A stretch of 64,000 nt of DNA from the NCBI RefSeq assembly GCF_040833965.1, contig NZ_CP162142.1, positions 1,327,001 to 1,391,000 of the forward strand, in the 5' to 3' direction. Position numbers and translations under genes: made by a program. Position 1 is the first letter of the stretch. Every line of letters starts with the position of its first letter. The notes under the pieces were generated by a model. It did no database searches. It saw only the letters and a program-made list of their open reading frames with translations, and had not been told where the DNA came from. Origin of the DNA: Leptospira sp. WS39.C2. GTDB lineage: Bacteria > Spirochaetota > Leptospiria > Leptospirales > Leptospiraceae. Shown here piece after piece: positions 48,954 to 58,771 of this stretch.

Positions 48954-51900
48954 ATGTTAGAAAAAATCATACAGTTTTCCATTCACAAAAGGGCTACGGT
49001 TCTTGTGATCACCGCAGCTCTTACCATTGTGGGTTTTTACAATGCTTTGAATTTATCCATTGATGCAATTCCGGATGTAACAAACGTCCAAGTGTCAGCT
49101 GTCACATCTGTCCCAGGTTTATCTCCATTAGAAGTGGAACAGTTCATTACTTATCCCATCGAACTTGAGTTTAACGGGATGCCAAAAGTCACAGAAATCC
49201 GATCCATTTCGAGAACGGGTGTGAGTTCTGTGACTGTCATCTTTGAGGATGGTACAGATATTTATTTTGCAAGGCAACTTGTAAATGAACGACTGAAACA
49301 AGCTGAGAATTTCATTCCAAAGTCTTATGGTAAACCAGAACTTTCACCGATTGCTACAGGTCTCGGTGATATTTATGAATTTGCATTAGTTTCCGAAAGT
49401 CATACCCCTGAAGAACTACGAACAGTTATGGAATGGGAAGTGGCAAGACAACTTCGTTCTGTCAAAGGGATCATTGATGTAAACGTAGTGGGGGGAGATG
49501 CAAAACAATTCCAAATCAAAATCGATCCTAAACGACTGTTATCTCACAACTTAACACTTTCTCATATTACTGAAGCACTGGAAGGGGCAAACGTAAACCT
49601 TGGTGGTGGTTACATCCAAAAAGGGGAAGAACAATTTGTCATTCGGGGTGAAAGCCAATTCAAATCGATTGATGACATCTCACGTTTATCAGTCCGAACA
49701 TCGAAGGACGGGATCCCACTCACATTGGGTCAAATTGCTCGTGTAGAAACAGGGCCTGCACTTCGTTTTGGTCTGAGTACGATGAATGGAAAACGTGAAG
49801 TGGTTGGTGGAACGGCGATGATGTTACTTGGAAGTAACTCATTACAAGTTGTCGGAAGAGTAAAAGAAAAGATGAAAGAGATTGAATCAAGACTCCCACA
49901 AGGGATGAAGATCCAAGTATATTACGATCGGTCAGAATTCATTGGCCGTACTCTTTCCACGGTTTTTACCAATTTAGTGGAAGCTGCCATCATCGTTTTA
50001 GTTTGTCTCATCTTAACACTTGGCACTGTCAAAGGTGCGTTTGCAGTTGCCCTTGCGATACCTGTTTCCATGATGATTGCCACAATTCTCATGAATGCTT
50101 TTGGGATTGTGGGAAACTTGATGTCCCTAGGAGCTCTCGACTTTGGACTCCTTGTAGATGGATCCATTGTGATGTTAGAATCCACTCTCCATGGATTTTT
50201 GATCCGGAAAAGTTTCCTTCTCTCTAAAACTTCTGCCCAGGACATGGAAGATGGAATGGAAGAAGTGATCATGGAATCTTGTATCAAAGTGGTACGAGCT
50301 TCTGCATTTAGTGTGGGTATTATTTTACTCGTATATTTGCCACTGATGACACTGGAAGGAGTGGAAGGGCGGATGTTCCGACCAATGGCAATCACCGTTG
50401 CTTTTGCGTTAGGTGCTGCTCTTTTATATTCGATTACAACTTTTCCTGCCCTCATGTCATACATTTACAAAAAACCAATATTACATGAGTCAGCGTTTTG
50501 GGAAAAGTTCCAAAACAAATATGCTGAGATTTTAACTTATGGTATGAAATTCAAACGCCAATTTACCTACGCAGGGATTGGTGTGGTGATTTTATCATTC
50601 ATGCTCGCCTCAACTTTAGGTTCGGAATTTTTACCGAGGATTGATGAAGGAGAGATCGCAGTCGATATCAAACGCCTTCCTTCTACAGCCATCAACCATT
50701 CTCGTGACCTCAATTTGGAGATGGAAAAAGTCATCTTAAAATTTCCAGAAGCAGTGAGTGTCGTTTCAAGACAAGGTCGTGGGGAATCCGCCGCAGAACC
50801 AATCGGTTCGGAAGAAGGTGAGATGATGGTGAAGTTAAAACCTAAAAAAGAATGGGTCACCGCCAAAGACCGAGAAGAACTGATGGAGAAGATGAAAATC
50901 TCAATCAACCAAAATGTTCCTTCTTCCTACATTAGTTTGTCGCAACCAATCGAAAACCGCGTCAATGCTTTGTTATCTGGGTCAAAGGCAGACATTGTGA
51001 TTAAAATTTATGGAGATGATTTAAAATCCTTAAAAGCCATAGCAGACAACTACGCATCCAAAATCAAAAAAATCCAAGGTGCTGCAGACTTACGTGTGCA
51101 AAAACTCCTAGGTCTTCCACTTTTAGAAATCAAAATGAACCGTGGGAATATGGCAAGGTATGGAGTAAGAGCCGAAGAAGTTCTTACTACCATTGAAACC
51201 TTGCGGGTGGGATTTAATGCTGGAAAAGTATATGAAGGATACAAACGCTTCGACTTAATTGTTCGCCTTGATGCCGATGTAACAGACATTGGAGTCATCG
51301 AAAATGTTCCCGTTATGACGGAGCTCGGTGGCACTGTTCCTTTGGGGCAGGTAACTGATATCCAAATGACAGAAGGTCCAGCTGCGTTGTATCACGAAGG
51401 TCTGAAACGAAGGATCCTTGTTGAAGTAAACGTTCGTGGACGCGATATGATTGGTTTTGTGAATGATGTACAAGCAGCAACAGAATCCATCGAAACAAAC
51501 TTACCACAAGGGTATTATGTGGATTGGGGTGGGCAGTTTGAAAACTTCACTAGAGCCAAAAACCGATTGGCCATTGTGATTCCAATTGCTGGTGCCATCA
51601 TCTTTGGTATGTTATTCATTGCCTTTGGTAGTGTTTATTATGCGTTAGGTGTATTTATCCTAGTTCCATTGTCTTTATCGGGAGGGATATTGTCTCTTGT
51701 GATGAGAGGGCTTCCGTTTTCAATTCCTGCGGGTGTTGGCTTTATTGCTGCTGCCGGTATTTCTGTGTTAAACGGAGTTGTGTATGCTTCCGCCTTAAAA
51801 GACCAATTGAAAATCACTAGAGATCCATCGATTGCCGTGGTAGACGCCGCAGTTTATACTCTGAGAGCTGTTGCAACAACAGAACTTGTTGCCATCATTG

Positions 51901-52256
51901 GATTTTTACCAATGGCTATTGCCTCTAGTGCTGGAGCCGAAGTACAAAGGCCTCTTGCCACTGTGGTAATGGGTGGAGTTCTTGTAGCAACGATCTTATC
52001 TCGATTTTTATTGCCTATTGCATTTGAGTTTTTAGTCAAACTTGCACAAAGACAAGAACTAAGGCAAATGGAACGTGAAAGAAATATGAACGATTACTTT
52101 GTTGAGGAAATGAAAAAGTACAAATCATCTGATTTGGTCCATTCTTCTTCCCACGGACATAGTCATGCGGATGAGATGGAAGATAAAACAAGTAGTATAG
52201 AAGAAGATGGGAAACCATCCAAAGAAAATCAAAAATCAAAACGAAAGAGGAAATAA
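48954..52256 (+). CDS. RND efflux transporter, heavy-metal (CzcA/CusA) type
   Basis: This inner-membrane pump exports its substrate through a tripartite complex using proton flow. The 1100 residues show the RND layout: a first helix (about 10-30), a large periplasmic domain, helices near 335-500, a second periplasmic domain and final helices near 870-1030. The transmembrane-4 motif [15 protein letters not shown] with its proton-relay Asp is characteristic of heavy-metal efflux RND pumps. The cytoplasmic tail contains a His-rich [11 protein letters not shown] stretch followed by a Lys-rich end, consistent with metal binding. The partner channel and fusion protein follow downstream. The metal is not identifiable from sequence. 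Confidence 0.88.
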   Translation: MLEKIIQFSIHKRATVLVITAALTIVGFYNALNLSIDAIPDVTNVQVSAVTSVPGLSPLEVEQFITYPIELEFNGMPKVTEIRSISRTGVSSVTVIFEDGTDIYFARQLVNERLKQAENFIPKSYGKPELSPIATGLGDIYEFALVSESHTPEELRTVMEWEVARQLRSVKGIIDVNVVGGDAKQFQIKIDPKRLLSHNLTLSHITEALEGANVNLGGGYIQKGEEQFVIRGESQFKSIDDISRLSVRTSKDGIPLTLGQIARVETGPALRFGLSTMNGKREVVGGTAMMLLGSNSLQVVGRVKEKMKEIESRLPQGMKIQVYYDRSEFIGRTLSTVFTNLVEAAIIVLVCLILTLGTVKGAFAVALAIPVSMMIATILMNAFGIVGNLMSLGALDFGLLVDGSIVMLESTLHGFLIRKSFLLSKTSAQDMEDGMEEVIMESCIKVVRASAFSVGIILLVYLPLMTLEGVEGRMFRPMAITVAFALGAALLYSITTFPALMSYIYKKPILHESAFWEKFQNKYAEILTYGMKFKRQFTYAGIGVVILSFMLASTLGSEFLPRIDEGEIAVDIKRLPSTAINHSRDLNLEMEKVILKFPEAVSVVSRQGRGESAAEPIGSEEGEMMVKLKPKKEWVTAKDREELMEKMKISINQNVPSSYISLSQPIENRVNALLSGSKADIVIKIYGDDLKSLKAIADNYASKIKKIQGAADLRVQKLLGLPLLEIKMNRGNMARYGVRAEEVLTTIETLRVGFNAGKVYEGYKRFDLIVRLDADVTDIGVIENVPVMTELGGTVPLGQVTDIQMTEGPAALYHEGLKRRILVEVNVRGRDMIGFVNDVQAATESIETNLPQGYYVDWGGQFENFTRAKNRLAIVIPIAGAIIFGMLFIAFGSVYYALGVFILVPLSLSGGILSLVMRGLPFSIPAGVGFIAAAGISVLNGVVYASALKDQLKITRDPSIAVVDAAVYTLRAVATTELVAIIGFLPMAIASSAGAEVQRPLATVVMGGVLVATILSRFLLPIAFEFLVKLAQRQELRQMERERNMNDYFVEEMKKYKSSDLVHSSSHGHSHADEMEDKTSSIEEDGKPSKENQKSKRKRK

Positions 52257-52880
52257 ATGAAACCGAATTATTATGTAGCACACCCTTGGCATGGATTGGA
52301 ATTAGGTCCCAAAGCACCAGATGAGTTAGATGTTTTTATCGAACTCACACCACAAGACACTGTGAAGTATGAAATTGATAAAGCTTCCGGTTTTATCCGT
52401 GTGGACCGTCCGCAAAAATATAGTAACCGTTCCCCAACTTTGTATGGATTCATCCCTCGTACATTTTCAGGAGAAGCATCAGGAAAACATTGTTCGGATG
52501 TGGTTGGAAGACCTGATATCGTAGGGGATGGAGATCCAATCGACATTTGTGTGTTAAGTGTTAATCCAATCACACATGGGAATATGATCCTTACCGTCAT
52601 TCCTATTGGAGGATTACGGATGATTGATAAAGGGGAAGCGGACGACAAAATTGTCGCAGTGTTAAAAGGAGATGAAGTGTTTGGGCAAATCAAAGATATT
52701 TCTGAAGTTCCCAAAGCACTCATCAACAAACTCCACCATTATTTTCTCACTTATAAATTAGATCCGAACTCTCCTTCCACAGGAACAGTCGAAATTACAG
52801 AAGTGTATGATCGAGCGGAAGCAATCAAAGTCATTCAATTTGGTATAGAGGATTATATCAAAAAATTTGTAACTGTATGA
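52257..52880 (+). CDS. ppa: Inorganic pyrophosphatase (family I)
   Basis: This enzyme hydrolyses pyrophosphate and drives biosynthetic reactions forward. The 207 residues show the family I features: ELTPQDTVKYEID near the start, YGFIPRTF, the catalytic acidic signature GDGDPIDICVLS and GEADDKIVAV. The ATG follows the pump stop with no gap, and the stop overlaps the start of the TolC-like gene (ATGA). A housekeeping enzyme is thus embedded in an efflux operon, perhaps simply for expression or perhaps functionally linked. Confidence 0.93.
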   Translation: MKPNYYVAHPWHGLELGPKAPDELDVFIELTPQDTVKYEIDKASGFIRVDRPQKYSNRSPTLYGFIPRTFSGEASGKHCSDVVGRPDIVGDGDPIDICVLSVNPITHGNMILTVIPIGGLRMIDKGEADDKIVAVLKGDEVFGQIKDISEVPKALINKLHHYFLTYKLDPNSPSTGTVEITEVYDRAEAIKVIQFGIEDYIKKFVTV

Positions 52881-54202
52881 AGCATTTAATTAGATTTTTA
52901 CTCATTTCCTTTTTGGGATTCGTCACAACTGGCCTTTTTTCAAAAGAAAAAGCTGTTTATGAATTACATTCCAAAGATGAGTTATTTTATTTGGGTGAAG
53001 ATTCAAGAGCCCAAGACGCAAAAGAAAAGTGGAATTTGGAAGAACTGGAAGAGTTTGCTGTCACAAGTAATCCTTTGTATTTGAGAGAAAAACAAAACAT
53101 TGGAATGGCAAGGGGTGACGTGATCACTGCTAGTTTGTATTATAATCCAATTTTGAATATGCAACAGCAGTTTATGGGTGCATCATCCAAAGCAGCAACT
53201 GGACTTCCCGAAACATCATTGATTTACAACCAACCATTCGATATGAGCGGAGTGATCCCTCAAAGAGAAAAAGTTGCCAAACAAGAGTTTTTGGCAACAA
53301 TTGCGAGTTTTCGTGATTTTGATCGGTTGTTTCGCTTACGCCTCCGCCAAAACTTTTGGACATACTTGTATGTAACAGAGCAGATTAATTACCAAAAAGA
53401 ATTTTTGGAAAATTATCAGGATCTTCTCGACTTAACGAAGTTACGTGCAGAAAAAGGAGACATTTCCTTTTTGGAATATGACCGCTTGGCATTGGAACGT
53501 GTTCAAATCGAAAGAGAATACCGGAATGCGAGGATCCTTCGGGCGCAAGTTGTTAAAAATTTAAGAGTTCTCATTGGAATCTCTGACATTAACTCTCCAC
53601 TTACGATCAAAGGTAGATTGGAATTCATTTCTACAAAAGAATTTGGAATTGATCTCAATGATTTTGATATCGAAGAAAGACCAGACCTTGTTGCGTTAAA
53701 AATAAGACAACAAAGAGAACGGATGAATATCGAATTAAAAAAACGAGAAATCATTCCACCGTTAACACTTGGGGTCGAGTTTTTGAATAAGGGAAATGAA
53801 AACGTTGCGGGTATTTATGCGGCCACTCCTCTTCCACTTTTTGATCGGAAACAAGGGGAAATATTAAAATCGGAAGAGTCTTATAAAAAATTAGGTTTTG
53901 ATGTGGATGCAAAACGTAATGAGATTTTATCAGAAATTTCTGCTGCTATCAAAGAATTACAAGCGCGAGAGTCACAACTTTTGGATTACCAAAAAATGGG
54001 ACTTTTAGAAAAAAATAAAGAAGTCCAAGAAAAGTCCAGACTTGCTTACATTCGTGGTGCTTCCAATTTGGTAACATTTTTGGAAGCTGAAAAAAACTAT
54101 CTTAGTGTTTTACGGAGTTATTATGAAATCATATACCTTTACTACAATGCTTTGGAAGGGTATAAGGCATCCATTGGAAAAATGGATAACTCGGAGTATT
54201 AA
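52877..54202 (+). CDS. TolC/CzcC-family outer-membrane efflux protein
   Basis: This is the outer-membrane channel of the efflux complex. A signal peptide (residues about 1-21) is followed by two long helical hairpins rich in Leu, Glu and Arg and coiled-coil-like, with the repeated layout of outer-membrane efflux proteins (PF02321). The second half repeats the first (DIEERPDLVALKIRQQRERMN region). The length of 441 residues is typical for CzcC. No lipobox Cys is seen. It sits between the pyrophosphatase and the membrane fusion protein. Confidence 0.85.
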   Translation: MKHLIRFLLISFLGFVTTGLFSKEKAVYELHSKDELFYLGEDSRAQDAKEKWNLEELEEFAVTSNPLYLREKQNIGMARGDVITASLYYNPILNMQQQFMGASSKAATGLPETSLIYNQPFDMSGVIPQREKVAKQEFLATIASFRDFDRLFRLRLRQNFWTYLYVTEQINYQKEFLENYQDLLDLTKLRAEKGDISFLEYDRLALERVQIEREYRNARILRAQVVKNLRVLIGISDINSPLTIKGRLEFISTKEFGIDLNDFDIEERPDLVALKIRQQRERMNIELKKREIIPPLTLGVEFLNKGNENVAGIYAATPLPLFDRKQGEILKSEESYKKLGFDVDAKRNEILSEISAAIKELQARESQLLDYQKMGLLEKNKEVQEKSRLAYIRGASNLVTFLEAEKNYLSVLRSYYEIIYLYYNALEGYKASIGKMDNSEY

Positions 54203-54208
54203 ACCATT

Positions 54209-55390
54209 ATGCAAAATGAATTGAATTTAAAAAAAATCAGAAACATCAGTATCCTCGTATTACTTGTTAGTTTATTATATTTTGGATATTCTAAGTTCTT
54301 TGGATCTGGTAAAAAAACTGAGGCTCTCACAGATGATAAATCTAAATTTATCATCTCGAATGAAATCCAGAAAAACCATCCATTCTCTGTAGTTTATTTA
54401 CAGGAACGAGCATTAGAAGAGGAACTACAACTACCAGGAACTGTTTCGTATGACATGAATAGTGTGGCCAAAGTTGGATCAAGAGTGAATGGTCGAATTT
54501 TGCAAGTATTCGTTAAAGAAGGTGAATACGTAAAAAAAGGTACCGCCATAGCATCTATCCAATCAGTAGAATTGGGAACAACGGAAGCAAATTACTTAAA
54601 AGCAAGAGCAAGACTCGAAGCCTTAAAAGTCCAAGCGGATCGTGCAAAAGATTTGTATGAACGAAAAGTTACTTCAGCAAAAGAATACGAAATGTCTCTC
54701 ATGGATTATAAGTCTGTTAAGGCAGAGATGGAAACGTCAAGGAATGCATTAGAAAACTTAGGTTTGAATGAAACGGAAATCGCAAACTTAGAAGCTGGAA
54801 AATACAATTCAAAGAATTTGTTCATACGAACTCCCATTTCTGGAACAGTGACGGAAAGGGAAGCCATCATTGGACAGGCTGTAAATGCTCGTGATAATTT
54901 ATTCACAGTAGCCGACTTATCTGTTCTATGGATCAACTTAGAAGTGTATGAAAAAGATTTGGCTTCCATCAGAATGGGTAATGAAGCGAAAGTAATTCCT
55001 ATTGGATCAAAGGACGAATCATTAAAAGCAGTTGTTTCTCATGTGGGAGATGTGATTGATCCAGTGAAAAAAACTGCAGAGATTCGATTAGAAGTTAGAA
55101 ACTCAAAAGGTAGACTTCGCCCGGGACAAAGTGTAACCGCAACGGTTGTTGGGGCAATGATAGCCTCTTCGGTAAACAAAACAAAAGTCATTCCATCAAA
55201 TTGTATCCATAAGATTGAAGGGGAAAATTATATCTTTGTTCGTAACAGTGATGGTTCATTTTCTGCTAAAAAAATTGGAGTGGGAAAACTATATGACAAT
55301 TGGGTAGAGGTCACCGAAGGAGTGGAGTCGGGAGAAGCCATTGTAGAAGAGGGAAGTTTTGTTTTGAAAAGTGAATATTTAAAACTATAA
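54209..55390 (+). CDS. RND efflux periplasmic adaptor (membrane fusion protein)
   Basis: The adaptor bridges pump and outer-membrane channel. An N-terminal membrane anchor (about residues 12-29) is followed by a lipoyl/barrel-sandwich half (VGSRVNGRILQVFVKEGEYVKKG, near residue 90), an alpha-helical hairpin (about 125-190), the second lipoyl half (FIRTPISGTVTER), a beta-barrel domain and a membrane-proximal domain. The 393 residues match CzcB-like proteins. No His-rich metal-binding N-terminus is visible. It is the last gene of the operon. Confidence 0.87.
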   Translation: MQNELNLKKIRNISILVLLVSLLYFGYSKFFGSGKKTEALTDDKSKFIISNEIQKNHPFSVVYLQERALEEELQLPGTVSYDMNSVAKVGSRVNGRILQVFVKEGEYVKKGTAIASIQSVELGTTEANYLKARARLEALKVQADRAKDLYERKVTSAKEYEMSLMDYKSVKAEMETSRNALENLGLNETEIANLEAGKYNSKNLFIRTPISGTVTEREAIIGQAVNARDNLFTVADLSVLWINLEVYEKDLASIRMGNEAKVIPIGSKDESLKAVVSHVGDVIDPVKKTAEIRLEVRNSKGRLRPGQSVTATVVGAMIASSVNKTKVIPSNCIHKIEGENYIFVRNSDGSFSAKKIGVGKLYDNWVEVTEGVESGEAIVEEGSFVLKSEYLKL

Positions 55391-55404
55391 CAACTAGTTT
55401 TTTG

Positions 55405-55440
55405 TTGACATAACGCCCATTTCCTATTTATCTGTTTAGT
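55405..55440 (+). promoter_or_regulatory. Putative lexA promoter, possibly producing a leaderless mRNA
   Basis: TTGACA (55405-55410) is a perfect -35 match. A TTATCT (55428-55433) lies 17 bases after it, which is a weak -10. Transcription from this pair would begin almost at the ATG (55441). No ribosome-binding site precedes the ATG, consistent with a leaderless message. The Leptospira LexA box TTTGN5CAAA is not present here. Confidence 0.35.
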
Positions 55441-56049
55441 ATGAAAGACCTCACGGAAAAACAAGAATTTGTTTTACAATACATTTCGGACACGGTCCGA
55501 GAAAAGGGATTCCCTCCCACAATCCGTGAGATCGGCGACCAGTTTGGTATCACTGCTAAAGGTGCGTATGACCACCTCAAAGCCATTGAAAAAAAAGGCT
55601 ACATACGCACTTCTAAAAACCAAAGCCGTGCCATTGAACTGCTCAAGGGGAATGCGGACGAAGCACTCCTCGTGCGAGCTTCAGGGATTCCCCTGCTTGG
55701 GCAGGTGGCTGCGGGATCTCCAATCCTTGCCGAAGAAAACATCGAAGAATACATCGCCGTACCAGATGATTTGGCAACAAAACCGGGAACATTCGCCCTA
55801 AAAGTGAAAGGGGATTCCATGGTGGAAGCTGGGATCAGTGACGGTGACATTGCCATCATCCAAAAAAAAGACACGGCCCGGAATGGGGAAATTGTGGTGG
55901 CAATGATTGAAAACGAAGCCACACTCAAAGTTTTTTACAAAGAACCAGACATGATCCGTCTGGAACCGAGGAACTCAAAACTCAAACCAATCCGCACAAA
56001 GAAAGCCACGATAATTGGAAAACTCATAGGTCTCTATCGTATTTACTGA
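55441..56049 (+). CDS. lexA: LexA SOS repressor
   Basis: LexA represses DNA-damage genes and cleaves itself when RecA is active. The N-terminal winged helix (residues about 1-70) contains GFPPTIREIGDQFGI-type recognition elements. The cleavage bond is Ala91-Gly92 (VAAGSP), and the catalytic dyad is Ser126 (GDSMVEAGI) and Lys163 (ATLKVFYKE). All are intact, so the repressor should be autocleavable. The length of 202 residues is normal. It begins a run with a lipoprotein, ctpA, tsaD and pssA. Confidence 0.97.
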   Translation: MKDLTEKQEFVLQYISDTVREKGFPPTIREIGDQFGITAKGAYDHLKAIEKKGYIRTSKNQSRAIELLKGNADEALLVRASGIPLLGQVAAGSPILAEENIEEYIAVPDDLATKPGTFALKVKGDSMVEAGISDGDIAIIQKKDTARNGEIVVAMIENEATLKVFYKEPDMIRLEPRNSKLKPIRTKKATIIGKLIGLYRIY

Positions 56050-56085
56050 TTGACCAAGAGTAGGTTTCCATCGATCTTAGAAGGG

Positions 56086-56376
56086 ATGTCGAAACATCTC
56101 TTCTCACTTGCCTGTATTCTAATCTCCCTTTTCCTTTGGAGTTGTGCTCCCAAAAAACAAGAAATCAACGCTTATGATTTGAAACGTGTTTTGGAACGAT
56201 TTGCACAAAATCGAATCCAAACGGGACTTATGGCTGACACCAAAAGACCAACACCAACTGATATTCAACTTTTTGAAGAAGCTTGTGAAGTGTATCGATT
56301 GTCGATCCCTGAGGCAAAAGTGATGTTAAAAAAAGACAACAAGGCATTATACGAATCAATTTATGGGAATGAATAA
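56086..56376 (+). CDS. Small lipoprotein between lexA and ctpA
   Basis: This frame of about 96 residues has a hydrophobic signal segment ending in LFLWSC, a probable lipobox, followed by a Lys-rich then helical mature domain of about 77 residues. I do not recognise a family. ATG 56086 gives a compact signal peptide; a TTG at 56050, abutting the lexA stop, would lengthen the N-region by 12 residues. The stop overlaps the ctpA start region. Its position suggests an envelope role alongside the protease. Confidence 0.6.
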   Translation: MSKHLFSLACILISLFLWSCAPKKQEINAYDLKRVLERFAQNRIQTGLMADTKRPTPTDIQLFEEACEVYRLSIPEAKVMLKKDNKALYESIYGNE

Positions 56377-57739
56377 AGTGAAATTTTCAGAACGTACTCT
56401 TTGGGTCTCAATCACATTGTCTTTGTTAGTTATTGTATTTGCTTTAAGCATTCAAAAGGTAAAAGCAATTTCTACAGATGGAGAAAAATACCTCCAAATT
56501 TTACATGAAGTGGTTGCTTATATTGAAAACGACTTTGTTGAACCCCAAGAAGAAAAAAAAATATACATTGGTGCCATCCAGGGCGCTTTACAAAGTTTAG
56601 GTGATCCGCACACACGTTTTATTGATGTAGAAGAAGCGAAAGAACTTGAAAATGAAACCAAAGGAAGTTTTGGAGGGATTGGTGTAGAACTTAACTACCA
56701 AGAAAATTCCTTTGTGATCGTTGCCCCCATCGAAGGAACACCTGCTTGGAAAGCTGGATTATTACCTCAAGATAAGATAGTTGAAATCAATGGGAAAAAG
56801 GTAAAATCACTCTCGCAAGCAGAAGCTTTTGCGATGATGCGAGGTGATGTGGGGACTTCTCTTTCCATGAAAATTGAACGAAAAGGAATCAAAGAACCTT
56901 TTTTAGTCAATTTAGTCAGAGAACTGATAAAAATTCGTTTTTTACGTTCCTTTTACCTTCCTGAAAAAGAAACAGGTTACATCAAACTAGTTCAGTTTAT
57001 GGGAAAGGAAACTGGTAAGGAACTTGCTCTCGCTGTCAAAAACCTTCGAGACTCTGGTGCCAAAAAACTAGTCATCGATTTACGAATGAACCCTGGTGGT
57101 CTTTTGGATTTGGCAATTGAAATTGCTGATTTATTTTTACCATCAAATTTAGAAATTGTTTCTGTCAAAGGACGCGGTGGGGAACTCATTAAAAGTTTCA
57201 AATCGGAAGTAAGAGAAAATAAGTATTTGGATATCCCTATTGCAATTTTGGTGAATGGTGGATCTGCCAGTGCTTCCGAAATTTTAGCGGGTGCCTTAAA
57301 GGACAACAAACGAGCAATAATTGTGGGAACACAAAGTTTTGGAAAAGGAAGTGTTCAGTCCATCATCCCTCTTTCTTATGGTGCAAAAGTTGCCATCACC
57401 ATTCAAAAATACTACACACCATCTGGGATTTCCATTCATGGAATCGGAATTACACCTGACCATATTGTGAATCCAGTTTCTGCCAATGAAGATGAAAAGT
57501 ATGCTTTGGAAAAACTGTTTAAGAAAAATTTAATTCGTCCTTTTTTAGAATCTCATTCAGAGTTTAATGAATCTGCCATTGGGGATTTTAAAGAAATTCT
57601 CAAAAAAGAAAATTTAAAAATTTCAGATTCAGTTGTGAGAATCTTTTTATTCAATGAATTGAGAATGGGTTCCTCCCAATCCAAACCAAGATTGGATCTG
57701 GACATTCAATTATCGGAAGCCATCAACCTCTTAAAATAA
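56369..57739 (+). CDS. C-terminal processing protease (S41 family, CtpA-like)
   Basis: This is a periplasmic serine protease that trims C-termini of envelope proteins. An N-terminal membrane anchor/signal (about residues 8-28) is followed by a cap region, a PDZ domain (about 95-180, with GSFGGIGVELNYQ and the GL-type LLPQDKIVEINGKKV) and the S41 core. The catalytic pair is Ser301 (SASASE) and Lys326 (FGKGSVQ), with the expected 25-residue spacing. ATG 56369 is preferred over an ATG six bases earlier. The next gene starts right after the stop. Confidence 0.93.
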   Translation: MNKVKFSERTLWVSITLSLLVIVFALSIQKVKAISTDGEKYLQILHEVVAYIENDFVEPQEEKKIYIGAIQGALQSLGDPHTRFIDVEEAKELENETKGSFGGIGVELNYQENSFVIVAPIEGTPAWKAGLLPQDKIVEINGKKVKSLSQAEAFAMMRGDVGTSLSMKIERKGIKEPFLVNLVRELIKIRFLRSFYLPEKETGYIKLVQFMGKETGKELALAVKNLRDSGAKKLVIDLRMNPGGLLDLAIEIADLFLPSNLEIVSVKGRGGELIKSFKSEVRENKYLDIPIAILVNGGSASASEILAGALKDNKRAIIVGTQSFGKGSVQSIIPLSYGAKVAITIQKYYTPSGISIHGIGITPDHIVNPVSANEDEKYALEKLFKKNLIRPFLESHSEFNESAIGDFKEILKKENLKISDSVVRIFLFNELRMGSSQSKPRLDLDIQLSEAINLLK

Positions 57740-58771
57740 ATGGTCTACGGATTAGGGATCGAATCCAGTTGCGATGAAACATCAATTGCCATCGTAAAAA
57801 ATGGTAAGGAATTAATTTCCCATAAAGTTTATAGCCAAATCGAAACCCATTCTCCATACCGGGGAGTGGTTCCTGAGATCGCATCTCGCGCTCATTTGGA
57901 AAAAATCAATTCACTTCTAGCTGTATGTATCGAAGAATCAAAACTTACGTTTTCTGATTTGTCATACGTAGCTGTGACGGGTTACCCTGGCCTTGTCGGT
58001 TCACTTATGATTGGTGCTCAACTTGCTAGGTGTATTTCCCTTGTTCACTCAATTCCTATTGTACTTGTGAATCATTTGGAAGCTCACCTTGCTGTTATTG
58101 GACTTGAGAATGAACTTCCCCCCTTTCCTTGGTTAGGTGTTCTTCTTTCTGGTGGGAATTCTTCTATCTATATTTACAAAGGTTTTGGTGATTTGGAATT
58201 ACTCGCTGACACTCAAGATGATTCCTTAGGGGAAGCTTTTGATAAAGTGAGTGCCGTTCTAAACCTTCCATACCCTGGCGGACCCATCATAGAAAAAAAA
58301 GCATTCGAGTATGTGAAACCAAAGGGTGAAAAAAGTCCCTTTCCAAAACTTTTGAAAGAAGATGGACCAGATACCATTCGGTTCTCTTATAGTGGTTTAA
58401 AAACAGCTGTTCTTTATTATATCAAATCCCTAACCGAAACTGAAACTCTGCCCATCGAAAAGATCACTTATTACTTTCAAAAAACAGCGTTTGAACTCGT
58501 TGTACGAAATATTCGTAAGGCAATCAACAGAACCCAAATCAAAACGGTTGTGGCTGCGGGGGGAGTGCTTGCCAACGAAACTCTTCGTTCTTACCTGCAA
58601 ACGGAAGCCCAAAACCAGTCGTTCCAATTGTATTACCCGCAAAAAAAAATTTACTGCACGGATAACGGAGCGATGGTGGCATGTCTTGGATACCATCTTT
58701 GGAACGAAAAAAAATTTGTAGGACTCGATTTTAAAGTCAGTCCAAAACGAAACTTTGAACAAATATTATGA
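57740..58771 (+). CDS. tsaD: tRNA threonylcarbamoyladenosine synthase subunit TsaD
   Basis: TsaD transfers the threonylcarbamoyl group to A37 of ANN-decoding tRNAs. The 343-residue ASKHA-fold protein shows GIESSCDETS near the start, the metal-binding HLEAH (His112, His116), LLSGGNSSIY and the C-terminal CTDNGAMVACLG. The length is normal. ATG directly follows the ctpA stop, and its own stop overlaps the pssA start. Confidence 0.97.
   Translation: MVYGLGIESSCDETSIAIVKNGKELISHKVYSQIETHSPYRGVVPEIASRAHLEKINSLLAVCIEESKLTFSDLSYVAVTGYPGLVGSLMIGAQLARCISLVHSIPIVLVNHLEAHLAVIGLENELPPFPWLGVLLSGGNSSIYIYKGFGDLELLADTQDDSLGEAFDKVSAVLNLPYPGGPIIEKKAFEYVKPKGEKSPFPKLLKEDGPDTIRFSYSGLKTAVLYYIKSLTETETLPIEKITYYFQKTAFELVVRNIRKAINRTQIKTVVAAGGVLANETLRSYLQTEAQNQSFQLYYPQKKIYCTDNGAMVACLGYHLWNEKKFVGLDFKVSPKRNFEQIL

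Noticed and set aside
49922..50464. 180-residue antisense frame inside the RND pump
   Set aside because: It lies opposite conserved transmembrane helices of the pump and shows Ile/Thr/Arg-rich shadow composition with no domain.
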